Assembly (NCBI GenBank): GCA_016791065.1
Contig: JAEUOD010000071.1
Location: forward strand, 1-53,243
DNA from: Dechloromonas sp.
Lineage (GTDB): Bacteria; Pseudomonadota; Gammaproteobacteria; Burkholderiales; Rhodocyclaceae
Direction of reading: 5' to 3'
Length of the DNA: 53,243 nucleotides
Part shown: positions 25,844-34,514 of the stretch, in pieces
How the letters are laid out: each line of letters starts with the position of its first letter
Position numbering within the stretch: position 1 is the first letter of the stretch
Notes under the pieces: model-generated
Told to the model about the DNA's origin: nothing
The model's input: only the letters and a program-made list of their open reading frames with translations
Databases searched by the model: none
Made by a program: the position numbers and the translations under genes

Positions 25844-27826
25844 ATGGGACAAATTCAACTGGCATCCGGGTTGCACGGCACGCAACTTCTGGAAGCAAGA
25901 GCACTGTATTTCGAACGTGGCGAACTGCCGGCGGGACTGGTCGACCCGGTCATCCTGCGCTCCTGGGAGCGTTGCCGCCGCTTCGGCCTGAGTGAAGGCC
26001 ACCACCTGCCGGGCGTCGAAGCGCTCGACCGTGTCGCCCTGAAAGTCGAACAGGAACGCAACCGCGCCCTGCTCAAGCAGGTGCGGCCGATCATGGAGCA
26101 CGTCTACGAGCAGATTCGCGAATCGGGCAGCATGGTGATCCTGGCCGACGCCAACGGGATGTTGCTCGAAACCGTCGGCGACCCCGATTTCGTCGATCGC
26201 GCCGACCGCATCGCGCTCGCCGCCGGCGCTTCCTGGGATGAAAACCTGCGCGGCACCAATGCGATCGGCACGGCGCTGCTCGAGGAACGCCCGGTCGAGG
26301 TCCTCGGTGCCGAGCATTTTCTCCAGCACAACGGCTTCCTGACCTGCTGCGCCAGCCCGATTTTCGGGCCGGACGGCCGGCTGACCGGCGTACTCGACAT
26401 TTCCGGCGACTATCGCGCGACGCAGCGCCACACCCTCGGTCTGGCGCGGATTTCCTCGGCCATCGCCGAAAAACGGCTCTTCGAGTCGCAACACGGCAAC
26501 GACATCATCGTCAGTTTCCACGGTCGCACCGACTACCTGGGCAGCCCCAAGGAAGGCATGGCCGCCGTTTCGCCCGACGGCCAGGTGCTGGCGATCAACT
26601 ACAACGGCCTCGAAATCCTCGGCATCCGCCGGGTCGATGCGGTGCGCCGCGATTTCTCGATGGTCTTCGAGAGCAGCCTGTCGAGCCTGATCGACCGCCA
26701 GCGCCGCGACCCGCTCGGCAGCTTCGAGATCACGGTCAGCGGCAAGGCCGTCGCCATCCAGTTGCGCGGACGGCTGCCGAATGCCGCGAGCAGCGGTCGG
26801 GTCTATGACGAGGCACCGGTCGAACGCCCGGCGCCGCGGCGCAGCGAGCCGGGCAGCACGCCGGTGCTGACGCTGGACACCCTGAACACCGGCGACGCCC
26901 GCCTGCAGGCGGCAATCGACCGTGCCCGCAAGATGCTCGGCCGCGACATTCCGATCATGATCCAGGGCCAGTCCGGCGCCGGCAAGGAGATGTTCGCAAA
27001 GGCCTATCACAACAGCGGCCCGCGCCGGGCCGGCCCCTTCGTCGCGCTCAACTGCGCCTCGATCCCGGAAACCCTGATCGAATCGGAACTCTTTGGCTAC
27101 CAGGGCGGCGCCTTCACCGGTGCCCGCAAGGAAGGCGCCCCGGGCAAGATCCAGCAGGCCCATGGCGGCACCCTCTTCCTCGACGAAATCGGCGACATGC
27201 CGCTCAACCTCCAGGCCCGCCTGCTGCGCGTGCTACAGGAACGTTGCGTGACGCCGCTGGGCAGCACGCGGGCCATCCAGGTCGACATCTCGCTGGTCTG
27301 CGCCACCCACCGCCGGCTGCGCGAGGAAGTCGCGCGCGGCAGCTTCCGCGAGGATCTCTACTACCGTCTCAACGGCATGAGCGTCACCCTGCCCGCCCTG
27401 CGCGAACGCAGCGACATCCGCCAACTGGTCGCCAAGCTCGCCGCCGAGGAGGCGCGTGACCGCGAGCAGGTGCGCTTCTCGGAAGGTGCGATGCAGGCCA
27501 TCGAACGCTACGACTGGCCGGGCAACATCCGTCAGTTGTTCAACGTCATCCGCGTCGCCATCGCCCTGCTCGACGATGGCGAAAACCTGATCTGCGAGTG
27601 CCACCTGCCGGAAGAGCTGTTCGAGGCCGAACCGCCGATGCCCACCGCCTGTACCGGCGCCCAGTGGGCGGCGGCACCACTCGACCAAGGCAGCGGCAGT
27701 CTCGAGGAAATCGGCCGCCAGGTCGCACAGCGGGCCTTGGAAGCCGCCGGCGGCAACGTCTCGGCAGCCGCCCGCCAACTCGGCATCAGCCGCAACACGC
27801 TGTATCGGAAGCTGGGGCGGTTATAG
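25844..27826 (+). CDS. sigma-54-dependent transcriptional activator (AcoR type)
   Basis: A 660-residue enhancer-binding protein. The N-terminal AcoR-like region and GAF domain span about 25-220, followed by a PAS-like segment (about 230-300). The AAA+ domain has a Walker A at 375-382 (GQSGAGKE), the sigma-54 contact loop GAFTGA at 422-427 and Walker B GGTLFLDEIGDMP. A Fis-type helix-turn-helix ends the protein (AARQLGISRNTLYRKLGRL). AAGGAG-like AGGAGAG precedes the ATG. AcoR-type proteins respond to alcohols, aldehydes or acetoin. The neighbouring promoters make the pedF operon and exaC likely targets. Confidence 0.95.
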   Translation: MGQIQLASGLHGTQLLEARALYFERGELPAGLVDPVILRSWERCRRFGLSEGHHLPGVEALDRVALKVEQERNRALLKQVRPIMEHVYEQIRESGSMVILADANGMLLETVGDPDFVDRADRIALAAGASWDENLRGTNAIGTALLEERPVEVLGAEHFLQHNGFLTCCASPIFGPDGRLTGVLDISGDYRATQRHTLGLARISSAIAEKRLFESQHGNDIIVSFHGRTDYLGSPKEGMAAVSPDGQVLAINYNGLEILGIRRVDAVRRDFSMVFESSLSSLIDRQRRDPLGSFEITVSGKAVAIQLRGRLPNAASSGRVYDEAPVERPAPRRSEPGSTPVLTLDTLNTGDARLQAAIDRARKMLGRDIPIMIQGQSGAGKEMFAKAYHNSGPRRAGPFVALNCASIPETLIESELFGYQGGAFTGARKEGAPGKIQQAHGGTLFLDEIGDMPLNLQARLLRVLQERCVTPLGSTRAIQVDISLVCATHRRLREEVARGSFREDLYYRLNGMSVTLPALRERSDIRQLVAKLAAEEARDREQVRFSEGAMQAIERYDWPGNIRQLFNVIRVAIALLDDGENLICECHLPEELFEAEPPMPTACTGAQWAAAPLDQGSGSLEEIGRQVAQRALEAAGGNVSAAARQLGISRNTLYRKLGRL

Positions 27827-28111
27827 AGAACAGTTTCGGCCCACCGCCGCCACTCGACGATTCCGGAATGCAGCCAAACGACTGACCGCTGAACTCCGAA
27901 ACCTGGTGGAAGTGCAACTCACGCAACTTGGCCGAAGCGGCCGGTCACGGCATTAACCGAATACGTCCGCTTAAGGCTAATTGCAATCGCTCAGGACTGC
28001 AGGTTTTAGCGGCTGCTTGAGACGATACCTGTCTTTCGAGGAAGCAGGTTCGCATCAAATTCGCATCGGTGCGACAAGGGAAAGGTGGTAAAGTTAGGTC
28101 AGCGCAGACAA
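27827..28111. other. noncoding left flank of the defense locus
   Basis: 285 bases between the activator gene and the helicase gene, more A/T-rich than the surrounding genes. It holds short CCGCT/AGCGG-type fragments and no convincing reading frame, tRNA or insertion-sequence end. It may be the left junction of an acquired segment. Confidence 0.4.
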
Positions 28112-29833
28112 CTATGACCAGTCACTGAAGCCGGCGTCCCTGAAGCGCTTGATTAGTTCTGCCTTTGTTGTGTTTGGCAGCGCTACCACCAACAAATCTC
28201 TCGCTCTCGTCAGGCCAACGTAGCCGATCCGCCCATCCTCGTGGACCGGTCCGGCCAGAAGCTTGGACACGTCGCTTGACCGCAGCAAGTACAAGACGGC
28301 ATCGATGCTCTGTCCTTTCGCTTGGTGAACAGTCCTGACGGGGGGGAGTGGTACGGTCGACGTAGCGAGGTCCTGGAACCACAGCGGTTCTTCGGACAGT
28401 TCCTTTGATGTGACCCCATACCCCCACTTCGCGATGTAAGGCAAGCCGCATTTCCTTTCCAGCGTCGTCAGCAACGGCGTTAGATTTGCCTTCAATTTCG
28501 GGAGCCAGTCACTTTTGGCGTTCAATGACGCCGGCGGAATACCCGTCGCAGGCGTCCTGAGGAATGCCCAGATGATGCGTCGCACGGCTTTTGCTCGAAG
28601 GTCGTCGGTGCCGCACAGCACCGTGGCCCTGAGGGTCGGAGGAGGTCTGTCTAGTAACCGAAACGCGCCGTCTACTGCGTGGGTGAAGGCTTCCGCGATG
28701 TCTCCGTTTCGGTCGCGGCTGAAGGCCGCGCGGGCGAAGTGCTCCGTGGCTCCCTGACCCCAACTGTCCCCAGATCCCGCGATGAGCGACACGGTGTCTC
28801 TGGCTCTGCAGAGTACCGCGGCCGAGTCGTGCGCATATCCATGGTTGGCCAGTATTTCAGCGAACGTCGACCGGACCTTGATGAGTTCTTCGTCCTTGTA
28901 AGTCATCAGATACGGTCCACTCATGCGAGTCGGGACGGGTCTGGCGGAGAAGTATGTGGTGCTACTCAGTTTGTTGGTTACGTCCACCAGCACCTGGATT
29001 GAGCGACGGTTCTCCGACAGCGTTTCCTTCTGACCCGTTACCCCAGGATCAAAATTGCGCAGGAAGCTGCCGTCAGCGTGGGCGAACTCGTAGATAGCCT
29101 GGTTGGGATCGCCCACAAGCGAGACGGTCACCCCTTCTGCGATGAGTAACTCCAGTAGGCATCCGTGCACGCTTCCGATGTCCTGTGCTTCGTCGATCAG
29201 GATGTAGGGGTAGCGCTGCGCAAGAATTTTGAGCAATCGCGGCCGATCCACTAACGTGTTAATCGCCCAGTAGCGTCCTAGGTCGTGCGTGTAAGCGCCT
29301 GCCTTGCCCAACTTCCCAATCGCAGCGAGCGCGGTGAAATCGTTGACGGGAACAGCGTTGCCGCGCATAGCGGTGTTGAAGAAGTTCCACTTGGTCCCGT
29401 TCAAGACGGCGGAGAGAAACCGGATTTCCTCGTTGAATTTCCCGTTGAAGAAGGTGAACCCTTTCAGAAATGGTTCGTGACCATTCACTAGGTAGGGCCT
29501 TCGAGCGCACTGCATCGTTGGCGCTGCGTGGGAAGACAGGATGTGCGATGTCACGAAGGCGTCGACCGTGCATATCAGCACTCGGCTCGACAAATCATGC
29601 TGCCCTGCGGTCAACTTCGCATATTCAGCTCGGAAGGTTTCAACCGCGACATTCGAGTAAGAGAGCAGAGCCACGTACTGCCGGGAGGCGCCAAGCTGCC
29701 GGCGGACTTCAGCGAGCCTTCGTACTGCCGTCGCTGTCTTGCCACTGCCGGCGCAGGCGATGACCCGCTGGCTAACGAGGCCTGCCTCAATGATCAGCTT
29801 CTGCTGCGGAGACGGGGTAAATACCCATGTCAT
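28112..29833 (-). CDS. gajB: GajB-like UvrD/Rep-family helicase of a Gabija system
   Basis: A 573-residue superfamily 1A helicase. Q-motif PSPQQKLII near 8-16, Walker A CAGSGKT (27-33), Walker B LIDEAQD (212-218), motif III LVGDPNQAIYEF, motif V VHQAKGQSIDAVL and motif VI YVGLTRARDLL are all present. Its start overlaps the OLD nuclease stop (ATGA), so the two are coupled. In Gabija, GajB senses DNA ends and activates GajA against phage DNA. It is somewhat longer than the reference GajB (about 494). Codon use is clearly less GC-biased than in neighbours, which suggests transfer. A generic DNA-repair helicase is less likely given the partner. Confidence 0.88.
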   Translation of the reverse strand: MTWVFTPSPQQKLIIEAGLVSQRVIACAGSGKTATAVRRLAEVRRQLGASRQYVALLSYSNVAVETFRAEYAKLTAGQHDLSSRVLICTVDAFVTSHILSSHAAPTMQCARRPYLVNGHEPFLKGFTFFNGKFNEEIRFLSAVLNGTKWNFFNTAMRGNAVPVNDFTALAAIGKLGKAGAYTHDLGRYWAINTLVDRPRLLKILAQRYPYILIDEAQDIGSVHGCLLELLIAEGVTVSLVGDPNQAIYEFAHADGSFLRNFDPGVTGQKETLSENRRSIQVLVDVTNKLSSTTYFSARPVPTRMSGPYLMTYKDEELIKVRSTFAEILANHGYAHDSAAVLCRARDTVSLIAGSGDSWGQGATEHFARAAFSRDRNGDIAEAFTHAVDGAFRLLDRPPPTLRATVLCGTDDLRAKAVRRIIWAFLRTPATGIPPASLNAKSDWLPKLKANLTPLLTTLERKCGLPYIAKWGYGVTSKELSEEPLWFQDLATSTVPLPPVRTVHQAKGQSIDAVLYLLRSSDVSKLLAGPVHEDGRIGYVGLTRARDLLVVALPNTTKAELIKRFRDAGFSDWS

Positions 29834-31551
29834 GGTGTTGTCACGTACACCAATGCATCGGCAATGTAGGTCGGCGTTGTAAACGAGACCGCTGGATCCG
29901 CGATGACGGCCGCAAGAGCCTGTGCAAACTCGCCTTTCTTAACGTTGCCGACAGTCGGGCCGCGATCGAACATTCCGCAAAATAACTCGCGCGGCTTATT
30001 TGCGGCCGCTGCCGCATCGACTTTGAGTTTTAGCTCTGCGGCAATGCCAGGATGGATATCTGCCAAGGCAGTCAGCATGTGCGTCTGGTTCGCAGGAAGC
30101 AGCGCCAGATCGTATTCCAGCGTGCGGGCGGCGAAGTACGTCTTGATGTGGGTGTTTGCAAGCTTGGCAATCGCCGTTGCTGCCGCAGACATTGTCGGCG
30201 TAGCCCCTAGGACCGGATAGCCTGGTGCGTCAGCGTCGCTCAGAATGGCAACTCGGATTGGGATCGCAGCGCTGCCGAAGAGCGGGGCGAAGCAATCGAA
30301 GTTCAGCCCTTCTGTGCTCAGGATCGTCACCGAGTGCTCACGCAGCTTGATGCTCATCTTGGCTGCCATGGCTTCGACCAGAAAGCGCTCGGCCGTTCCT
30401 TCTACGAGGATGAGCCGGCGCGCAAAAAACAAGTCCGCACGCGTCACGTCGAGGTAGCGCTGGAGCTTCTCCTTCTTCTTTGGCAGGAAGGTGGCTTCCC
30501 TCGGGAAGAACGCGCCAATCTTGCCTTCGCCCTGATGCAGGCAGGTCAACGAATCGAGCTTTGCCGCGCTAGCGAAATGTGGCGAATGGCTTGTGACGAA
30601 GACTTGAACTGGCTTTTGTCCCGGTACTGGTGCTTCGATGGCCTGTAGATGATCGAGTAGCACGACCTGCAACTGAGGATGTAGGTGAGCTTCAGGCTCT
30701 TCGACAATCAAAGCCTTGTAGGCTGCATCTGGATTCAGGGCCAGCTCGCTCAGGACAACCGCCATGTAGATCAGGTTGTTGTACCCCAGCCCGTTCTGCT
30801 CGATGTCGAGGCCTTCGACTGCAAGCGCCAAGCGCGCGGCCAGCCGCTGAAACTCAGGTGGTGTCAGGCCAATCTTCAGTGCCTGTTTGAGTGTCGAGCC
30901 AAGCATCGCGACATGGCGAGTCTCAATCGCAGACTGGGTCTTCGCTACGGGCTTCTCGACTTCGAGCTTCTCTTCAAATTTCTTTAGTAGCTCGACGAGC
31001 TCTTCCTTCTCGCTGTCGTTGGCGAGCCGATCGATAAGGCGTGCCAGCTGGCTGCTACGGCTGGGCTTGAGTCCTGATGCTGGGTCGCGCAAGGGGGGCA
31101 GATACACCGCCCGGAGATCTTCGAGCATCTCTGTAGTGATGCTGTTCTCTTCATGATCGCCGCACCAACGTTTGGGACGCATGCGGCCGGTCGTTCCGTT
31201 GGTGTTGTACCGCACCCACAGATGTGCCTCGTACTTGTCAGGGGCACCAGGTGCTGCCAGCATTGGCTTCAAGGCCGGGAGAAAGTCCGCCTCTTCATCC
31301 AGCGTGAGGTCCCTGAACACATAGTGAAAGGTGATCTCGGTGGCGGCGTGTCCGCCCGATGCATGGAGATCGTAGGCATCGACTCTGAGAGCACCTTCTT
31401 CCGCAGTTGTGAGCAATGCGCGTAGTCCATCCACCACCGCAGTCTTGCCGACGTTGTTGGGACCGACTAGCACATTTAGTCCTGGTCTGAACCGAAGATT
31501 GAGCTCTTCTACCCGTCGGAATCCTTTGACATTCAAGGCAGCCAAATACAT
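29830..31551 (-). CDS. gajA: GajA-like OLD-family ATPase-nuclease of a Gabija system
   Basis: A 573-residue class 2 OLD protein, close to GajA in size (578). The ABC-type ATPase half has Walker A GPNNVGKT (30-37), a signature-like GLGYNNL (about 254-260), Walker B LIVEEPEAHLHP (281-292) and the His switch TSHSPH (320-325). The C-terminal Toprim nuclease has E384 (LVEGTAE), D439/D441 (LSDADAP) and a late KKGEF segment. AGGGAG lies before the ATG. Pairing with a UvrD-like helicase defines Gabija, where GajA nicks or cuts invading DNA and is restrained by nucleotides. Confidence 0.9.
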   Translation of the reverse strand: MYLAALNVKGFRRVEELNLRFRPGLNVLVGPNNVGKTAVVDGLRALLTTAEEGALRVDAYDLHASGGHAATEITFHYVFRDLTLDEEADFLPALKPMLAAPGAPDKYEAHLWVRYNTNGTTGRMRPKRWCGDHEENSITTEMLEDLRAVYLPPLRDPASGLKPSRSSQLARLIDRLANDSEKEELVELLKKFEEKLEVEKPVAKTQSAIETRHVAMLGSTLKQALKIGLTPPEFQRLAARLALAVEGLDIEQNGLGYNNLIYMAVVLSELALNPDAAYKALIVEEPEAHLHPQLQVVLLDHLQAIEAPVPGQKPVQVFVTSHSPHFASAAKLDSLTCLHQGEGKIGAFFPREATFLPKKKEKLQRYLDVTRADLFFARRLILVEGTAERFLVEAMAAKMSIKLREHSVTILSTEGLNFDCFAPLFGSAAIPIRVAILSDADAPGYPVLGATPTMSAAATAIAKLANTHIKTYFAARTLEYDLALLPANQTHMLTALADIHPGIAAELKLKVDAAAAANKPRELFCGMFDRGPTVGNVKKGEFAQALAAVIADPAVSFTTPTYIADALVYVTTP

Positions 31552-32078
31552 TTATTCTCCCTGTTGAAATATAACTTTGGCGACTTCCATGCTGGTTGCC
31601 CAAGTCATGCTTTGGGGATGCATTTTCAGGCTCAGATAATGATAGCAGGTAGGTTCTCAGTGGTCCGTCACGCACCTCCAAGTAGCGACAACATGCACTT
31701 GTCAATAATCAGCAACAGCACGCGAAAAGCGTGAACGCATTGCCAGTATCCGCATTCGCTGCGCAGTGGCCGTTCAAGAAACTCAGCTCCACAGTCCGCT
31801 CTGGCCGAGGAGCGGCAGTTCGCAATTGTCCACAAGCAGAGGCTTTATTCAGTTACCTGTCGTTGACCGCTTAGCGTAGCGGCAGCCTGGATCAGGCAAC
31901 AGGCTATTCGAAAAGGACAGGGCAGGAGATTTGGAAGCACACCTCAACCTCGGCTAGTTTGAACCACAAGCTCGCCAACGCAACAAAGTCTGCTTCCCGT
32001 ATCAGGATCGCCCGCTTTTTCCGATTTGATTGCCTTTTATCCGCGCAATCCTCATTGAATTACTTTTCCCCGGGCTCA
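31552..32078. other. noncoding right flank of the defense locus
   Basis: 527 bases with no convincing gene. It contains a likely gajA promoter region (A/T-rich GTTATATTT about 25 bases before the start) and two short hairpins of CCGCT/AGCGG arms (31797-31816 and 31868-31883). No tRNA, integrase or insertion-sequence terminal repeat is visible, and no long direct repeat shared with the left flank was found by eye. Confidence 0.45.
31797..31883. repeat. two related short hairpins
   Basis: CCGCT-N10-AGCGG at 31797-31816 and CCGCT-TAGCGT-AGCGG at 31868-31883, both followed by CAG, about 71 bases apart. They look like degenerate copies of one intergenic palindrome. Confidence 0.4.
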
Positions 32079-32453
32079 TCACAGCAAGGGATTTCGAGTC
32101 AGTGCCACACTGACGATGTAGGCGTAGGACAGCAAGGCCAGGGCGAGAAAACGCAGCCGGCCGCTGCGGCTTTTCGCCCTTTTCAAGGCCAGCGCGCCGA
32201 ATACGATATAGGCGAGCAAGCCGATGACCTTGGCGGTCAGCCAGCCCTGGACGAAGGGATATTGGCCGCTCATCCAGGCGAGGGTCAGCGCGCTGCCGAG
32301 CAAGACGGTATCGACCAGATGCGGCAGCGTCTTGCTCAGGCGATGCTGCCGCAGCGGCGACTGGCGCGCCATCCACCAAGCGCGCAGGCAGAAACCGAGA
32401 CCGCTGAGCACGACGCAGGTGACGTGCAAATGCTTGAGGGCGAGATAACTCAT
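32079..32453 (-). CDS. SirB2-family membrane protein
   Basis: A 124-residue protein with four predicted transmembrane helices and the SirB2 features LKHLHVTCVVLSGLGFCLRAWW, LPHLVDTVLLGSALTLAW and WLTAKVIGLLAYIVFGALAL. The biochemical role of SirB2 is not established. It overlaps the upstream heme-copper-like membrane protein gene by four bases and is the last gene of the hemerythrin operon. Confidence 0.9.
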   Translation of the reverse strand: MSYLALKHLHVTCVVLSGLGFCLRAWWMARQSPLRQHRLSKTLPHLVDTVLLGSALTLAWMSGQYPFVQGWLTAKVIGLLAYIVFGALALKRAKSRSGRLRFLALALLSYAYIVSVALTRNPLL

Positions 32454-33748
32454 GGCGTGGCGAGTTTTTCGAGGATGGCGACGCGGTGCTGCCGGTAGCG
32501 GCGCGTCGCCGCAAACAGGTTCCAGGCCAGCCAGGCACCGGCGAACGCCAGCGCAAGACCGGCCGGCCGCGCCAGCCCCTCCGGCCAGAAGATGGCGCCG
32601 AGCAGCAAGCCCAGTGCTGCCGCATGGGCACGCAACTGGCGCTGCATGTCCTGGTCACCGAGTATCTTGTTCATCGGCGGTGCCGGCACCTTGGCCTCGC
32701 CGCAGTTCTGCAGGTGCAGCCAGGCGAGGAAAGGCACGATCTTGTAGAGCATGCCGATGATGAAGGGCAGAAAGCCGCCGACCACGAGCAGGATGCCGAA
32801 AGCCAGCGTCCAGCCCGGCAAGTCGCCGGCTGTCGGAAAAATGGCCGCCGCCGCCAGCATGCTCAGGGCGGCGATGCTCGCACTCAGGCCCAGTTGCCAG
32901 TAGCGGTAGGTCGCATCAGGGCGAGCCCGGCGCCGTTGCGCCTGCAGGCGCAGGGTCAGGCCGGTGAAGGCGATGCCGGCAAGGGCGAGGAGGCCCTGGC
33001 AGAAGCGAACGATGACCGGCCAGTCTGCCAGCACGGCAAGGCTCCACAGCACCAGGGCGCCGGCGACAATCACGGGAAACCACCAGCTCGGCCGTGCCGG
33101 GTAGCCGGGCGTCAGTTGAAACATCGGCACGACGACGTAGGCCATCGCGGCGAGCAGAACGCCGCCCCAGCCGCCCAGCCCCCAGCCCGCGTGGAGGTCG
33201 GTCAGGGCTGCCAACGGCAGACTCCAGCCGTGCCCCATGGCCAGCGCAAGCAGCATGCCGAGACCAATGACGCCTGCCAGGCCGAGCAGCGCCAGCTTGA
33301 GGCCGCGGATGGTCGGGCTGGTCGACGAGACGCCGCGCAACGCGCGCGCGGTGGCGAACAGGAAATACAACGTACTCAGGCCAAGCAGCGCGGCGGCGAG
33401 GCCTAACAAGGCGGGTCGGGAGAAAACGAAACCGGCAGCGAGCAGCAGCGCTCCGAGACTCAGCCCGAGATGGAGCACGGTCGCGACGCGCAGCGGCCGG
33501 GTCAGGTTGGCTCCGGCGACGACGGGCAGTATCTGGATCAGCGCCCCGAGCATGACCTGGAGCATGAAGCCGATGGTGACGAGATGCACGGCGGCCAGAG
33601 TCGCCGGCAGCCAGCGCGAGGCGAAGATGTCCGGCCCGACGCCGGCGACAAGCAGGCCGGCTAGCACGAGGAAAAGCGGCGCGGTCAGGAAGAAGCGCAG
33701 CGGCGCCGCGAACGGCGGCGCATTCTCGAAGGACAGCAGGGCCTGCAT
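32450..33748 (-). CDS. polytopic membrane protein, NnrS / heme-copper-oxidase-subunit-I-like
   Basis: A 432-residue protein with about 12 hydrophobic helices. A conserved-looking block AAVHLVTIGFMLQVMLGALIQILPVVAG, plus later histidines (GHGWSL, DLHAGWGLG, WLHLQ), resembles the His-bearing helices of NnrS and of subunit-I-like proteins found in denitrifiers. Such proteins bind heme and are linked to nitric-oxide stress or electron transfer. The neighbours (DUF2249, hemerythrin) fit that theme. Family assignment is tentative; there is no full set of oxidase ligands that I can confirm. Confidence 0.65.
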   Translation of the reverse strand: MQALLSFENAPPFAAPLRFFLTAPLFLVLAGLLVAGVGPDIFASRWLPATLAAVHLVTIGFMLQVMLGALIQILPVVAGANLTRPLRVATVLHLGLSLGALLLAAGFVFSRPALLGLAAALLGLSTLYFLFATARALRGVSSTSPTIRGLKLALLGLAGVIGLGMLLALAMGHGWSLPLAALTDLHAGWGLGGWGGVLLAAMAYVVVPMFQLTPGYPARPSWWFPVIVAGALVLWSLAVLADWPVIVRFCQGLLALAGIAFTGLTLRLQAQRRRARPDATYRYWQLGLSASIAALSMLAAAAIFPTAGDLPGWTLAFGILLVVGGFLPFIIGMLYKIVPFLAWLHLQNCGEAKVPAPPMNKILGDQDMQRQLRAHAAALGLLLGAIFWPEGLARPAGLALAFAGAWLAWNLFAATRRYRQHRVAILEKLATP

Positions 33749-33760
33749 CGGGTTCGCCCG

Positions 33761-33988
33761 TCAGCGCGAAATCAGGATTTCGAAAGTGCCGTCGGGCAGC
33801 AGTTCGGTTTCCCAGGCGTGGCCGTTCTGGCGCAGGACCTTGTAGAGCGGATGCGGTTCGCGGAAGAGCAGGAGCAGCATCTTCTCGCCCGGTTGCAGGC
33901 GGTCGAGCATCTCCATGGTCTGGACGAAGGGCTCGGGCGGCTCCAGGTAGCGGGCATCGACCACGTGCGGTGTTTTGGCGTGGCTCAT
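33761..33988 (-). CDS. DUF2249 protein
   Basis: A 75-residue protein matching DUF2249: VVDARYLEPPEPFVQTMEML, LQPGEKMLLLLFREPHPLYKVL and a terminal strand FEILISR. Fold and length resemble TusA-like small proteins. DUF2249 genes recur beside hemerythrins and nitric-oxide genes in denitrifying bacteria; the role is unknown. It overlaps the hemerythrin stop by four bases and ends 12 bases before the membrane protein gene. Confidence 0.88.
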   Translation of the reverse strand: MSHAKTPHVVDARYLEPPEPFVQTMEMLDRLQPGEKMLLLLFREPHPLYKVLRQNGHAWETELLPDGTFEILISR

Positions 33989-34431
33989 GCGGCGATCAGC
34001 CCGGTTTCAAGATGTGCCAGGACTTCCGGCAATTCGGCCGCCAGGTGCTGGTCGCACATCGGATAGAGGATGTTCTCCTCCTTCATGTTGTGCTGCTGCA
34101 TCATGATGACCAGGGTTTCGGCCTGACCGAGATAGTCGTCGATCTCGCCGCCTTCCAGCGCGGCGGCAGCAGCCGTCAGCAGTTCGCGCATCTGGATATG
34201 CTCCTGGCGCATGACCTGGGTCGGTCCCATGCGCATGCCGGTCTTGGCCTCGAAAGCGGGGAACAGCGCCTGTTCCTCTACCGCAAAGTGGGCCAGCATG
34301 GCCTGGTGGAAATGGCTGAAGGCAGCGCGGGCGGCATCGAGATTGCCTTTGCCGACAGCCTGTTCGGCATCGGCCAACAGGTCGTCGCAGTGGCGATGAT
34401 CGTCGGTCAGGAGGTTGCGGATGGAAGTCAT
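33985..34431 (-). CDS. hemerythrin HHE-domain protein
   Basis: A 148-residue four-helix diiron protein. The ligand pattern is visible: DDHRHCDDLL, FHQAMLAHFAVEEQALFP, MRQEHIQMREL and MMQQHNMKEENILYPMCD, as in hemerythrin-like/RIC-type domains that bind O2 or NO at a di-iron site. The start at 34431 (MTSIRNLLTDDH) is chosen from domain boundaries. First gene of the operon hemerythrin-DUF2249-membrane protein-SirB2, with an FNR/DNR box about 58 bases upstream. It lacks the N-terminal cysteine domain of YtfE/RIC. Confidence 0.92.
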   Translation of the reverse strand: MTSIRNLLTDDHRHCDDLLADAEQAVGKGNLDAARAAFSHFHQAMLAHFAVEEQALFPAFEAKTGMRMGPTQVMRQEHIQMRELLTAAAAALEGGEIDDYLGQAETLVIMMQQHNMKEENILYPMCDQHLAAELPEVLAHLETGLIAA

Positions 34432-34488
34432 GGTGTTCTCGGTTGGGATCGGGTGGGCCCATTCTCCGGAGCCCCCCACCCGCCTACC

Positions 34489-34502
34489 TTGACTGCCATC
34501 AA
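34489..34502 (-). promoter_or_regulatory. FNR/DNR-type box before the hemerythrin operon
   Basis: TTGAC-TGCC-ATCAA matches the TTGAY-N4-RTCAA consensus in both half-sites. Its centre is about 65 bases before the hemerythrin start. A start site 41.5 bases downstream would leave a leader of about 23 bases, a proper class II activation geometry. Confidence 0.7.
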
Positions 34503-34514
34503 ATTTATGCTGAT

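Noticed and set aside
25820-27163. 447-codon frame antisense to the AcoR-type activator
   Set aside because: Overlaps a gene with intact AAA+ motifs and has no recognisable motif of its own.
27827-32078. Insertion sequence, integrase or tRNA attachment site for the defense island
   Set aside because: No transposase or integrase frame, no terminal inverted repeats, no tRNA, and no long direct repeat shared by the flanks could be seen.
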